Assembly: GCA_039586815.1 (NCBI GenBank)
Contig: JBDHJR010000001.1
Coordinates: 1-64,000, forward strand
Reading direction: 5' to 3'
DNA length: 64,000 bases
Origin: WVYX01 sp039586815
Lineage (GTDB): Bacteria; Gemmatimonadota; Gemmatimonadetes; Gemmatimonadales; GWC2-71-9
Of this stretch, positions 17,473-26,259 are shown in pieces. Position numbers and translations under genes: made by a program. Each line of letters starts with the position of its first letter. Position 1 is the stretch's first letter. Below the pieces are notes generated by a model that did not search any database, was not told the DNA's origin, and saw nothing but the letters and a program-made list of their open reading frames with translations.

Positions 17473-19860
17473 ATGCCGCGCGTCCTCGCCGCCGTAGCAT
17501 TCCTCGTTGCGTTGGCGCTACCCGCCGCCGCGCAGCAGGGACCGGTGCAGGACATCTTCATTGACAGCATTGCCGTCCAGGGCAACGTGCGCGTGGCACG
17601 GGGCACGGTGCTCGCGGCGTCCGGCCTGCAAACCGGAGTGCCGATCACTTTCCGCGACTTGCAGCGTGCCATCGGCGCACTGTACCGCACGGGGCAGTTC
17701 CAGGACGTGCGCGTCTACCAGGGTAGAGTGAACGACCGAGAGGTCCTTCGGCTGGTCGTCTCGGAGCGGTCCATGCTGACAGCATGGACCATTCGCGGCG
17801 CGGTCAAGGTCTCGCCCCGCAAAGTGCGCGGTCGAGTGAAGCTGCTGAGCGGCAGGCCCTACGATCCCGTGGTGGCGGCGAGCTCCCGGGCCGCGATCGA
17901 CTCGCTCTACAAGAAGGAGGGTTACTACCAAACCGCGGTAGAGGCCCGAGAGATACCTCAGGAGGACGGCTCCCTCCAGGTGGTCTTCGAGATCGACGAG
18001 GGCCGCCGCGTCACGATCTCGCAGGTGGTGATCGAGGGCAACGTGCACCTGGAGGACGGCGACGTCGTCGGGTCCATGCAGATCAAGCCCGAGGGCTTCT
18101 TCTGGTGGCGCTCGGGGAAGTTCAACGACGATGACTTCGAGCGGGACGTCCGCGAGAGGATTCCGACCTTCTACGCGACCAAGGGCTTCATCGACGCCCA
18201 GGTTGTGAGCGACACGCTGATCGTCAACGAGGAGACTGGCAAGGGAAGCCTCGTGCTACAGGTCAGCGAGGGAGAGCGCTACGCCGTGGGCGCTTTCGAG
18301 GTCGTTGGAAATCGCCACTTCTCCACCGAGCGGCTCAGAGCCTACTTCCCCTTCGGCAGAACCGGTGGAGGCTTTCTCGGGCTGGGCGGCGGAGACGATG
18401 GCCCCGAGATGTTCAATCTCGAGGAGTGGGAGGGGGCGACCCAGCAGGTCCGCTCCCTCTACATGAACAACGGCTACATCTACGCCCAGGTGGACCCGCT
18501 GCTGTCACGGCGGACCGACGCCGACGGCCAGAACGTGGTGGATCTCCGCTGGCAGATCGTCGAGCGCAACCCGGCGATCGTGAACAAGGTGCTGGTGCGC
18601 GGAAACACCACTACCCACGAGGACGTGATCCGGCGTGCGATCACTGTCGTACCGGGCGACGTGGTGCGGCAGGACGCTCTGATCCAGTCGTACCAGAGCA
18701 TCTCCAACCTTGGGTTCTTCGAGCAGCCGCTGCCGGTTCCCGATACGGAGCAGGCCAACGCTCAGGGTGATGTGAATGTCGTCTTCAACGTTGCGGAGCG
18801 CCACACCGGAAACGTGAATTTCGGGGCGTCGGTAGGGCAGGGTACCGGCGTGGGTGGCTTCATCGGGCTGGACGAGCCCAACCTGTTTGGCCAGGGAAAG
18901 CGCGCCACCTTCCAGTGGCAGTTCGGCCGCAACATGAACAACTTCAACATCTCCTACAGCGACCCGGCCATCAAAGGCAGCCTGATCTCAGGTTCGATCT
19001 CGCTGCACAGCTCACGGTTGCGGTACACGGTGGCCGACCTCGGACGCATCAACTCGCGGGGCGTCAGCTTCCAGCTAGGCTTCCCGTGGCGCAGGTCGCG
19101 GTTCACACGCTTGATCCTGTCGTACACCTTGCAGCAGGACTCGTACGACTCTCCCACGCTCGAGTCGCGATTCTTGTGTGACGGTTGCGTGCTGTCCATG
19201 GCATCCGTGAGCCTGGTGCGCGACACGCGTGTGGGGCTGCCGTTCCCCACGGGCGGCACCCTCCACCGCTTCACACTCGGCCAGGGTGGCGGCATCCTGG
19301 GCGGCAGCGGCGACTTCCGGCGCGCCACGTTCGAGGGTCGCTGGTACACGCCGCTCGCGTTGATCGGCGGCACCAGTCCGTTGGACGCCCCGATGGCGAT
19401 CGTGTTCGGGTTGCGTTCACAGATCGGCGGCGTGTGGGGCGACGCCGGACCGCACTTCCGCCAGCTCTTTGCGATGGGCGGTGTGCAGTTCGGCATCCCG
19501 CTGCGTGGCTACGAGGAGTTCTCGATCACGCCGAGTGGCTTCGACCCGCTGGCAGAGGGACAGGCTGCAAGCACGGTGGACGCGTTCGGCGGCGCCTACT
19601 TCGCGGGTGGGGCCGAGGTGGGCTTCAGGATGAGCCAGTCGATATACCTTTCGGTGTTCTTCGACGCCGGCAACGTGTGGTCCGCGCCGCGTTCGATGAA
19701 TCCCACGCGGCTGTTCCGCGGCGCCGGTATCGGCGCGAGCTTGATCACGCCGCTTGGCCCCATCGGCATCGATTATGCATATGCATTCGATCGGGTCGGT
19801 CTGTTTGGCAACCCCGAACCGAGGTGGAAATTCCACTTCCGACTCGGAAACATTTTCTAA
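17473..19860 (+). CDS. bamA: outer-membrane assembly factor BamA
   Basis: 795 residues. A signal peptide (MPRVLAAVAFLVALALPAAAQ) is followed by about five POTRA domains (residues 28-430; repeat openings such as ISQVVIEGNV, VGAFEVVGNRHF and VNKVLVRGNTTT) and a C-terminal 16-stranded barrel ending RLGNIF, with the terminal Phe that such barrels share. BamA folds and inserts beta-barrels into the outer membrane. It is followed by skp and the lipid A genes, the arrangement common in LPS-bearing bacteria. Close packing against clpC suggests read-through from the stress operon. Confidence 0.96.
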   Translation: MPRVLAAVAFLVALALPAAAQQGPVQDIFIDSIAVQGNVRVARGTVLAASGLQTGVPITFRDLQRAIGALYRTGQFQDVRVYQGRVNDREVLRLVVSERSMLTAWTIRGAVKVSPRKVRGRVKLLSGRPYDPVVAASSRAAIDSLYKKEGYYQTAVEAREIPQEDGSLQVVFEIDEGRRVTISQVVIEGNVHLEDGDVVGSMQIKPEGFFWWRSGKFNDDDFERDVRERIPTFYATKGFIDAQVVSDTLIVNEETGKGSLVLQVSEGERYAVGAFEVVGNRHFSTERLRAYFPFGRTGGGFLGLGGGDDGPEMFNLEEWEGATQQVRSLYMNNGYIYAQVDPLLSRRTDADGQNVVDLRWQIVERNPAIVNKVLVRGNTTTHEDVIRRAITVVPGDVVRQDALIQSYQSISNLGFFEQPLPVPDTEQANAQGDVNVVFNVAERHTGNVNFGASVGQGTGVGGFIGLDEPNLFGQGKRATFQWQFGRNMNNFNISYSDPAIKGSLISGSISLHSSRLRYTVADLGRINSRGVSFQLGFPWRRSRFTRLILSYTLQQDSYDSPTLESRFLCDGCVLSMASVSLVRDTRVGLPFPTGGTLHRFTLGQGGGILGGSGDFRRATFEGRWYTPLALIGGTSPLDAPMAIVFGLRSQIGGVWGDAGPHFRQLFAMGGVQFGIPLRGYEEFSITPSGFDPLAEGQAASTVDAFGGAYFAGGAEVGFRMSQSIYLSVFFDAGNVWSAPRSMNPTRLFRGAGIGASLITPLGPIGIDYAYAFDRVGLFGNPEPRWKFHFRLGNIF

Positions 19861-19891
19861 CTGGCACTTGACCATGTACCTGGAGCGTAAG

Positions 19892-20425
19892 ATGGCTCGT
19901 TGGGGATTGGCAGCATTGGCCCTGGTCGTGGTTGCGGGAGTAGCAGCTCTTCCAGCACCACAGCAGGGACCGGGTTTCGCCTACGTCAGCACGGAAGTCG
20001 TTTTGCGGCAGACGCCCGGCTTCGCGGCAGCGGAATCCACGTTCACTGCGGAGATGGAGGGTTACCAGACGGAGGTACAGGCGTTGCAGCAGACGTTTGA
20101 CTCAGCCGTCACCGCGTTCAACCAGCAGTCGATCGTATTGTCGCCGACCGCGCGGCAGGAGAGGCAAGATGAGCTGCGGCAGCTGCAGCAGCAACTCGAG
20201 CAGCGTACGAACCAGCTGCAGACGCAGGCGGCGCAGCGGCAGCAGGAGTTGGTGGGGCCGCTGGAGGAGCGCATCCAGGCCGTGATCGACGGGTATCGTG
20301 CCGAGCGCGGCATCTCACTCGTGTTCGACGTCTCGGCACCTGGCAGCAACATAATCTCCGCCGATCCTGCGCTCGACATAACGCCGGCGATCGTACAGCG
20401 GTTGACCGGCCCGGGCGGTCAGTAG
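19892..20425 (+). CDS. skp: OmpH/Skp-family periplasmic chaperone
   Basis: 177 residues from the ATG at 19892, chosen because GGAG stands 6 bases upstream; another ATG at 19874 has no such site. A signal peptide (MARWGLAALALVVVAGVAAL) precedes a mature part with a long central coiled coil rich in Gln (TARQERQDELRQLQQQLEQR), the tentacle-like region of Skp. Skp holds unfolded outer-membrane proteins for BamA. It lies between bamA and lpxD, its conserved position. Confidence 0.9.
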   Translation: MARWGLAALALVVVAGVAALPAPQQGPGFAYVSTEVVLRQTPGFAAAESTFTAEMEGYQTEVQALQQTFDSAVTAFNQQSIVLSPTARQERQDELRQLQQQLEQRTNQLQTQAAQRQQELVGPLEERIQAVIDGYRAERGISLVFDVSAPGSNIISADPALDITPAIVQRLTGPGGQ

Positions 20426-20432
20426 CACTCGC

Positions 20433-21467
20433 GTGGACGCTGGATCTGGTCTGACCGCCGGCCAGATCGCAGAGCTGGTCGGCGGTGAGCTGATCGGCCG
20501 GCGCGACGTGACTCTCGCCGGGGTGGCCCCACTCAACCGGGCCGGCCCCGGCGAGCTTTCTTTTCTTGTTTCCCCCCGGTACGTGCCGTACTTTGAGCGG
20601 TCTTCCGCGGGTGCGGTGCTGCTCGGGCCCGGGTTTCGGGACCTTGCCGCCGGGCCCGCTACTCGCATCATGGTGACCGATCCGCTCCCGGCACTGGCTC
20701 GCGCACTCGATGCACTCTACCCCGCGGAACCGACCCGTTGGGCAGTGCACGGCTCGGCGCGGATCGGGCGCGGTGTCCGCTGGAACGGGCGGGTCGCGAT
20801 AGGCGAGAGCGCGGTCCTGGGCGGCGGTGTGAGGCTGGGCGCGGACTGTGTGATCGGTGCGCACGCCCACATCGAGGAAGGCGTGGTGCTGGGCGATGAA
20901 TGTTGCGTCGAAGCACATGCGGTAGTGCACAGTGGTGCCGAGCTGGGCGATCGCGTACTCGTGCGGGCGGGCGCGCGCGTCGCAGGCAAGGGGTTCGCGT
21001 TCGCCGCGACCGGTGACGGCCACATCCCGGTGCGACACGTGGGGCGCTGTGTCATCGGTGACGACGTAGAGATAGGGGCCAACACGACGGTGGACCGGGG
21101 GAGCATAGACGATACAGTGATCGGCGCCGGCACGAAGATCGACAATCTCGTTCAGGTGGCACACAACGTGAGGATCGGCGCGCGTTGCATAATCATGGCA
21201 CAGGTGGGCATCGCGGGAAGCACAGTGGTCGAGGACGACGTGATGCTGGCGGGGCAGGCGGGCCTGGCCGACCACCTGACGGTGGGGCGTGGAGCGCGGG
21301 TCGCGGCCCAGAGCGGCGTGATCGGGGACGTCGATCCCGGCACAACGGTGTCCGGCTATCCTGCCCGCAATCACCGTGCGGTGCTGCGGCAGGCCGCAGC
21401 ACTGGCCAGGCTCACGCCGCTCGTACCCTCCATCGAACGGGCGGTGGCGCGCGATGACGCGAGCTAG
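20433..21467 (+). CDS. lpxD: UDP-3-O-acylglucosamine N-acyltransferase LpxD
   Basis: 344 residues, GTG start. The N-terminal substrate-binding domain (1-100, with PGELSFLVSPRY) is followed by a left-handed beta-helix of hexapeptide repeats (about 105-310). The catalytic His is in VQVAHNVRIG, and a PARNHR-type exit lies near the end. It performs the third step of lipid A synthesis, adding the N-linked hydroxyacyl chain. It overlaps lpxC by 14 bases. Confidence 0.96.
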   Translation: MDAGSGLTAGQIAELVGGELIGRRDVTLAGVAPLNRAGPGELSFLVSPRYVPYFERSSAGAVLLGPGFRDLAAGPATRIMVTDPLPALARALDALYPAEPTRWAVHGSARIGRGVRWNGRVAIGESAVLGGGVRLGADCVIGAHAHIEEGVVLGDECCVEAHAVVHSGAELGDRVLVRAGARVAGKGFAFAATGDGHIPVRHVGRCVIGDDVEIGANTTVDRGSIDDTVIGAGTKIDNLVQVAHNVRIGARCIIMAQVGIAGSTVVEDDVMLAGQAGLADHLTVGRGARVAAQSGVIGDVDPGTTVSGYPARNHRAVLRQAAALARLTPLVPSIERAVARDDAS

Positions 21468-22308
21468 GCGCTCTATCGCCAAGCCCGCGACCGTGCGAGG
21501 AACGGGTCTGCACACGGGAGCCGACGTCACGGCCAGGATGCTCCCGGCCGAAGAGGGAACGGGCGTGCGCTTCCGCCGCGTCGACCTGGATCCACCAGCC
21601 GAGATCGAGGCCCGGTTGGATGCGGTGAGCCAATCGGAGCTTCACACCAGCCTGGGCGAAGGAGACGCCGCAGTGCACACCGTGGAGCACGTGATGGCGG
21701 CGGTCGCGGCGCACGGGATCGATGACCTGGTAATCGAGCTGGATGGGGCGGAACTCCCCGCGGGTGACGGCAGCGTGGCACCGTACTTCCAGGCTCTGGC
21801 CGACGCCGGCTTGGTGGAGCTGGGCGGGTCCGCGACGGTTTATCGGCCGGACGCGCCGCTCGTCGTGCGGGAGGGCGACGCGGCCTACAGGGTCGCACCC
21901 AATGACTTGCTGCGGCTCACCGTGACCATCGAGTGGGATCATCCCGCGATCGGGCGGCAGCGCGGCGCATACGACATCACCAGCGACGCGTTCGAGCGCG
22001 AGCTCGCCGGCGCTCGCACCTTTGGATTCGTGGCGGATGCAGATGCGCTCTGGGAGAGGGGAATGGCCCTGGGAGCATCACCGGAAAACACGATCGCCCT
22101 GTCCGACACCGAGGTGATAGGCACCGAGCTGCGTTGGCCCGACGAGTTCGTGCGACACAAGGCCGCCGACCTGTTGGGAGACCTGGCGCTGCTGGGCGGC
22201 AGGCTCGACGCCGCAGTGGAGGCCTACCGGCCGAGCCACTCCGGCAACGTCGCCCTGGCCCGCGCCATTTCGAGGACCGCGAACCGGAGGACACCCCACA
22301 GTGGCTGA
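21454..22308 (+). CDS. lpxC: UDP-3-O-acyl-N-acetylglucosamine deacetylase LpxC
   Basis: 284 residues from the ATG at 21454. LpxC is the zinc enzyme of the first committed step in lipid A synthesis. All metal and catalytic elements are present: HTVEHVMAA (first His), HKAADLLGDLALLGG (second His and Asp) and HSGNVALA (catalytic His). It is a stand-alone enzyme; in Bacteroidetes LpxC is fused to FabZ, whereas here fabZ is separate but overlaps by 8 bases. Confidence 0.96.
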   Translation: MTRARRSIAKPATVRGTGLHTGADVTARMLPAEEGTGVRFRRVDLDPPAEIEARLDAVSQSELHTSLGEGDAAVHTVEHVMAAVAAHGIDDLVIELDGAELPAGDGSVAPYFQALADAGLVELGGSATVYRPDAPLVVREGDAAYRVAPNDLLRLTVTIEWDHPAIGRQRGAYDITSDAFERELAGARTFGFVADADALWERGMALGASPENTIALSDTEVIGTELRWPDEFVRHKAADLLGDLALLGGRLDAAVEAYRPSHSGNVALARAISRTANRRTPHSG

Positions 22309-22732
22309 TATCCAGGACATCATGAAGGTGCTGCCGCACCGATACCCGTTCCTGCTCGTGGACCGTATCCTCGAGGTAGAGCCGGGCAAGCGTATCGTGG
22401 GACTCAAGAACGTCACTATCAACGAGCCGTTCTTCCCCGGGCATTTCCCCGGGCATCCCGTCATGCCCGGCGTGCTGATCGTAGAGGCGATGGCGCAGAC
22501 CGGCGGCATGATGCTGATGGACTCCGTAGAGGACCCGGAGAGCAAGGTCGTGTACTTCATGTCCCTCGACAACGTGAAGTTCCGCAAGCCGGTGGTACCC
22601 GGTGACCAGCTGCGCTTCGAGCTGGAAATGGTCAAGTTCCGGGGCAAGACGTGCCGCATGCGCGGCGTGGCCTACGTCGAGGGCCAGCCGGTAGCTGAGG
22701 CCGACATGATGGCGGCCATCGTGGACCGATGA
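22301..22732 (+). CDS. fabZ: 3-hydroxyacyl-ACP dehydratase FabZ
   Basis: 143 residues from a GTG that overlaps lpxC by 8 bases. FabZ has a hot-dog fold; the catalytic His is in LPHRYPFLLVDR and the Glu in FPGHPVMPGVLIVEAMAQ. It dehydrates 3-hydroxyacyl-ACP in fatty acid elongation and competes with LpxA/LpxD for that pool, which explains its place between lpxC and lpxA. The stop overlaps the lpxA start. Confidence 0.96.
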   Translation: MADIQDIMKVLPHRYPFLLVDRILEVEPGKRIVGLKNVTINEPFFPGHFPGHPVMPGVLIVEAMAQTGGMMLMDSVEDPESKVVYFMSLDNVKFRKPVVPGDQLRFELEMVKFRGKTCRMRGVAYVEGQPVAEADMMAAIVDR

Positions 22733-23505
22733 CGCAGCGGTTCCACCCGACCGCCCTGATCGACCCCGATACGGAGATCGGGGCCGATGTCACGATCGGG
22801 CCGTATGCCGTGATCGGGCCGCGCGTGACCGTGGGGGACGGCACTTCCATCGGGCCCCATGCAGTCTTCCAGCAGGATGTGCGCCTGGGCCGGCGCTGCA
22901 CCGTGGGGGCCGGTGCGGTGCTCGGCGCCGATCCGCAGGACGTGAAATACGAGGGCGAGTCCACGTGGCTCGAGGTGGGCGACGACACCGTCATCCGCGA
23001 GTACTCCACGCTGCACCGCGGCACCGCGGCCCGCGGCAAGACCAGCGTCGGGCGCCGCTGCTTCCTGATGACCTACGTGCACGTGGCCCACGACTGCGTC
23101 CTGGAGGACGACGTCACGATCGCCAACGCCGTGCAGCTCTCCGGCCACGTGACCATCGAGGCGCATGCCACTGTGAGCGGTTTGAGCCCTGTCCACCAGT
23201 TCGTGCGGATCGGCACATACGCGTACGTGGGAGGGGGCTCGCGCGTGCCCCAGGACGTTCCCCCCTACACGACGGCCGTGGGCAACCCACTCAAGCTCTA
23301 CGGCTTGAACACCGTGGGCCTGACGCGTGCCGGATTTCCCGCGGACGTGCGTCTCGCGCTCAAGCACGCCTACCGCCTGTTGTTCAACTCCGAGCTCTCA
23401 CAGTCGGAGGCCGTCGAACTCGTGCGACGCGAGCACGCGTCCGTCCCCGAGGTGCTGCGTCTGGCCGAGTTCGTGACGCACTCCGAGCGCGGGGTGCTCG
23501 TGTGA
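22729..23505 (+). CDS. lpxA: UDP-N-acetylglucosamine O-acyltransferase LpxA
   Basis: 258 residues. A hexapeptide beta-helix (1-185) with the catalytic His in YVHVAHDCVLEDD, then a helical C-terminal domain (GLNTVGLTRAGF to the end). It starts lipid A synthesis by transferring 3-hydroxyacyl to UDP-GlcNAc. It overlaps fabZ and lpxB by 4 bases each. Confidence 0.96.
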   Translation: MTQRFHPTALIDPDTEIGADVTIGPYAVIGPRVTVGDGTSIGPHAVFQQDVRLGRRCTVGAGAVLGADPQDVKYEGESTWLEVGDDTVIREYSTLHRGTAARGKTSVGRRCFLMTYVHVAHDCVLEDDVTIANAVQLSGHVTIEAHATVSGLSPVHQFVRIGTYAYVGGGSRVPQDVPPYTTAVGNPLKLYGLNTVGLTRAGFPADVRLALKHAYRLLFNSELSQSEAVELVRREHASVPEVLRLAEFVTHSERGVLV

Positions 23506-24608
23506 CACGCATCCTCGTCTCCGCGGGCGAGCCGTCGGGCGACGCCCACGCCGCCGCCGTAGTGGCGGCACTCAAGGAGACGAGCCCCGAGCTGGAGATC
23601 GAAGGGGTCGGTGGCCCCCTGATGGAGGCTACGGGCATAGAGCTGGTCGGCCGCATCGAGCAGCTCGCTGCCGTGGGGCTCGCGGAAGCGCTGCGTACTC
23701 TTCCGGTTCACTGGCGTCTGCTGAGACAACTCAGGCGTAGCCTTGCTGCGGGGCGCTACGACGCGGTCGTGGTCGTGGACTACCCGGGATTCCACTTGCG
23801 GTTGGCAGCTGCCGCTCGCGCGGCCGATGTGCCGTTGCTCTACTACATAGCCCCCCAGGCGTGGGCATGGGGTAGCTGGCGCCTGCGCTACATCCGCGAG
23901 CGCGTGCGGCAGCTGGCGGTGATTCTCCCCTTCGAGGAGCGCTACTTCGGAGCTCACGGCATCCCGGCCACCTTCGTGGGGCATCCGCTGCTGGACCGGC
24001 CGGCAGCGCCCTCGCGAGCCGAGGCGCGGCACGCAGTTGGACTCGACCCCGAGCGACCCGTACTTGCCGTGTGTCCGGGGAGCCGCTCGGTCGAGGTGGC
24101 TCGCCTGCTGCCCGCGTTCCGCGACGCGGTGCGGCGGTTGCGGCTCGAAGTTCCGGGGCTGGAGGCCGTGCTGCTGGACTCGGCGGGCGCGGTGAGCCAA
24201 GAGGTGCCCGAGTGCTCCACCTGGCGTGGGGACAGCGCGACGCTGTTCGCCGCGGCCGACGCGGGCCTGTGCAAGTCCGGCACCACTACGCTGGAGGCCG
24301 CCCTCGCGGGCATGCCGATGGTCATTGCGTACAGGATGCACCCCGCGACCTTCGCGATAGCCCGGCGCGCGGTGCGGGTTTCCGACATAGGACTGGTGAA
24401 CCTGGTCGCGGGCCGCCGCGTCGCCCCGGAACTCGTGCAGGGCGAGGCTACGGCCGATGCGCTGGCGCGCGCTGCGCGCCCGCTGCTCGAGCCCGAAGGC
24501 CAGGCAGCGAAGTCTCAGCGCGCAGCCTTCGCATCGGTTCGCGCGGGCTTAGGAGCGCCCGGCGCGGCCCTGCGGGTGGCACAGCTGGTACGGGGCCTAG
24601 CCGCGTGA
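23502..24608 (+). CDS. lpxB: lipid-A-disaccharide synthase LpxB
   Basis: 368 residues from a GTG inside the lpxA stop (GTGA). It is a GT19 glycosyltransferase with the AGEPSGDAHA opening (8-17), the YYIAPQAWAWGSWRLRYI motif, VCPGSR and the donor-binding KSGTTTLEAA. It joins UDP-diacylglucosamine and lipid X into the lipid A disaccharide at the inner membrane. The following acyltransferase overlaps it by 4 bases. Confidence 0.95.
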   Translation: MTRILVSAGEPSGDAHAAAVVAALKETSPELEIEGVGGPLMEATGIELVGRIEQLAAVGLAEALRTLPVHWRLLRQLRRSLAAGRYDAVVVVDYPGFHLRLAAAARAADVPLLYYIAPQAWAWGSWRLRYIRERVRQLAVILPFEERYFGAHGIPATFVGHPLLDRPAAPSRAEARHAVGLDPERPVLAVCPGSRSVEVARLLPAFRDAVRRLRLEVPGLEAVLLDSAGAVSQEVPECSTWRGDSATLFAAADAGLCKSGTTTLEAALAGMPMVIAYRMHPATFAIARRAVRVSDIGLVNLVAGRRVAPELVQGEATADALARAARPLLEPEGQAAKSQRAAFASVRAGLGAPGAALRVAQLVRGLAA

Positions 24609-25228
24609 GAAGCGCGATTGCATCCGGTGCCCGGTGGGCGGCAGCGCTGCTTGCATCGAGCTGGCGCCTCGAGGTCTCCGGCGAGCATCGCGTATCGCGG
24701 CTGCGGTCGGCGGGAGAGCGTATCATCTACACCGTGTGGCACGGCTCCCTGCTGACGCCGCTGTGGCACAGGCGCCGCCAGGGCATCACGCTCCTGGTGA
24801 GCGCCCACCGGGACGGCGCCACACTAGCCGACGCCGCGCGCCGCTGGGGGTACGACGTCGCGTTCGGATCCAGCACGCGGGGCGGGAGCGGGGCACTTCG
24901 CAGCGTTATGCGGGCGCTGGCGCGGGGAGGGGAGGTAGCGTTCACCCCCGACGGCCCCAGGGGACCGGCACGGGTGGCCAAGCCAGGCGCGGTTGCGGCT
25001 GCGCAGCACGGAGAGGCATTCATCGTCCCCATAGGCGCGGCTGCGGAGGCGGCCTGGAGCGCCTCGTCGTGGGACGCCTTCACGGTTCCCCGTCCGTTTT
25101 CCCGCGTGCGGCTGGTGTACGGCGAGCCCTTCCGTGTGCCACCCGGCTCGGCAGGACTCGCGTGGGGCACAGCCCATTTGGAGGAGGCGATCTCGCAGGC
25201 CGAACGTGAGGCACAATGCTCTGGGTAA
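24605..25228 (+). CDS. DUF374 lysophospholipid-acyltransferase-like protein
   Basis: 207 residues from a GTG inside the lpxB stop. Recognisable DUF374/LPLAT features are VWHGSLLTPLW, SAHRDGATLAD, FGSSTRGGSGALR and FTPDGPRGPA. These proteins belong to the glycerolipid acyltransferase superfamily. With lpxB and lpxK on either side, it is a good candidate for the late (secondary) acylation of lipid A, a role LpxL/LpxM play in E. coli; that is inference. It is shorter than LpxL and lacks an obvious N-terminal anchor beyond a mildly hydrophobic start. Confidence 0.82.
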   Translation: MRSAIASGARWAAALLASSWRLEVSGEHRVSRLRSAGERIIYTVWHGSLLTPLWHRRRQGITLLVSAHRDGATLADAARRWGYDVAFGSSTRGGSGALRSVMRALARGGEVAFTPDGPRGPARVAKPGAVAAAQHGEAFIVPIGAAAEAAWSASSWDAFTVPRPFSRVRLVYGEPFRVPPGSAGLAWGTAHLEEAISQAEREAQCSG

Positions 25229-26247
25229 CGCGCTGGCTGTGGCGCCGCGGCCCGGTCTCGGCCCGCGTCGCGCGCCTGCTGTTGCTGCCGCCGGCTTGGG
25301 CCTACCGCTGTGTCACCGCCGTGCGGGCGTGGAGCTACGGCCGCCACCTGCTGCCCCAGTCAATCCCGACCGCACCCACGGTCGCCGTGGGCAACCTCAC
25401 CGTCGGCGGCTCGGGCAAGACCCCTGTGGCCTCATGGATCGCAGCATACTACGCCGAGCGCGGCATCAGGCCCGGGATCGTGCTGCGCGGCTACGGGGGC
25501 GACGAGGGCGCCGTGCACCGGGTGCTCGTACCGCGAGCGGTGGTGGTGGAGGACCCCGACCGAGTGGCGGGGGCCGACCAGGCCGCCGAGCTGGGCGCGG
25601 AGGTCATAGTGCTGGACGACGCCTATCAGCGGCTCGACGTGGCACGCGACCTCAACATCGCGGTGGTGAGCGCCGAGTCGAGCCGCGCGGTGCCGTGGAC
25701 ACTGCCCGCCGGCCCCTGGCGCGAGGGTTGGCGTGCGCTGCGCCGTGCGGATCTGGTGGTGATCACCCGCAAGCGGGCGGGGCAGACGGTAGCCCAGCGG
25801 GTCGCCGAGCGAGTGCGGCGCACTGCGCCGCGGGCCGGCATCGCGGTGGCCCATCTCGCGATCCGCGGCCTGCGCGACATGCGCACGGGGAGCCCGCTGG
25901 AGCTGGGGCAACTGGAGGGTGCCCGGGTTCTCGCCTCTGCGGGGGTCGGCGACCCGGACGCGTTCGCCGAGCAGTGCCGCGAGTTGGGAGCGCTGGTCCA
26001 GCTGGCACCCTGGCGGGACCACCACCGCTACTCCAGCTCGGATGTGCGCCGCCTCCTCCAGGCGGCCGGCGAGGTTGATTACGTTGTAGTCACCGAGAAG
26101 GATGCGGCCAAGCTGCGCAGCTGTTGGCCGGCGGAGGCCGCCGGTCCCCTGGTGGCGGCCCTGGAGGTTCGCTGGGAGCGCGGGCGCACCCTGGTGGAGA
26201 CGGCACTCGACGCCGTCGCCGCCGACATCGATACCCTCTTGACCTAG
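25216..26247 (+). CDS. lpxK: tetraacyldisaccharide 4'-kinase LpxK
   Basis: 343 residues. A membrane-associated N-terminal helix, then the P-loop GNLTVGGSGKTP (about 59-70), the VLRGYGG motif and EVIVLDDAYQ. It phosphorylates the 4' position of the lipid A precursor. The DDAYQ motif replaces the commoner DDGFQ but keeps the two Asp and the Gln. The start overlaps the DUF374 gene by 13 bases. It closes the lpxD-lpxK block. Confidence 0.93.
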   Translation: MLWVTRWLWRRGPVSARVARLLLLPPAWAYRCVTAVRAWSYGRHLLPQSIPTAPTVAVGNLTVGGSGKTPVASWIAAYYAERGIRPGIVLRGYGGDEGAVHRVLVPRAVVVEDPDRVAGADQAAELGAEVIVLDDAYQRLDVARDLNIAVVSAESSRAVPWTLPAGPWREGWRALRRADLVVITRKRAGQTVAQRVAERVRRTAPRAGIAVAHLAIRGLRDMRTGSPLELGQLEGARVLASAGVGDPDAFAEQCRELGALVQLAPWRDHHRYSSSDVRRLLQAAGEVDYVVVTEKDAAKLRSCWPAEAAGPLVAALEVRWERGRTLVETALDAVAADIDTLLT

Positions 26248-26259
26248 CGTTCTGACCAC

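Noticed and set aside
19874..19891. Upstream ATG as the skp start
   Set aside because: It has no ribosome-binding site and would place charged residues before a good signal peptide; the ATG at 19892 has GGAG at correct spacing.
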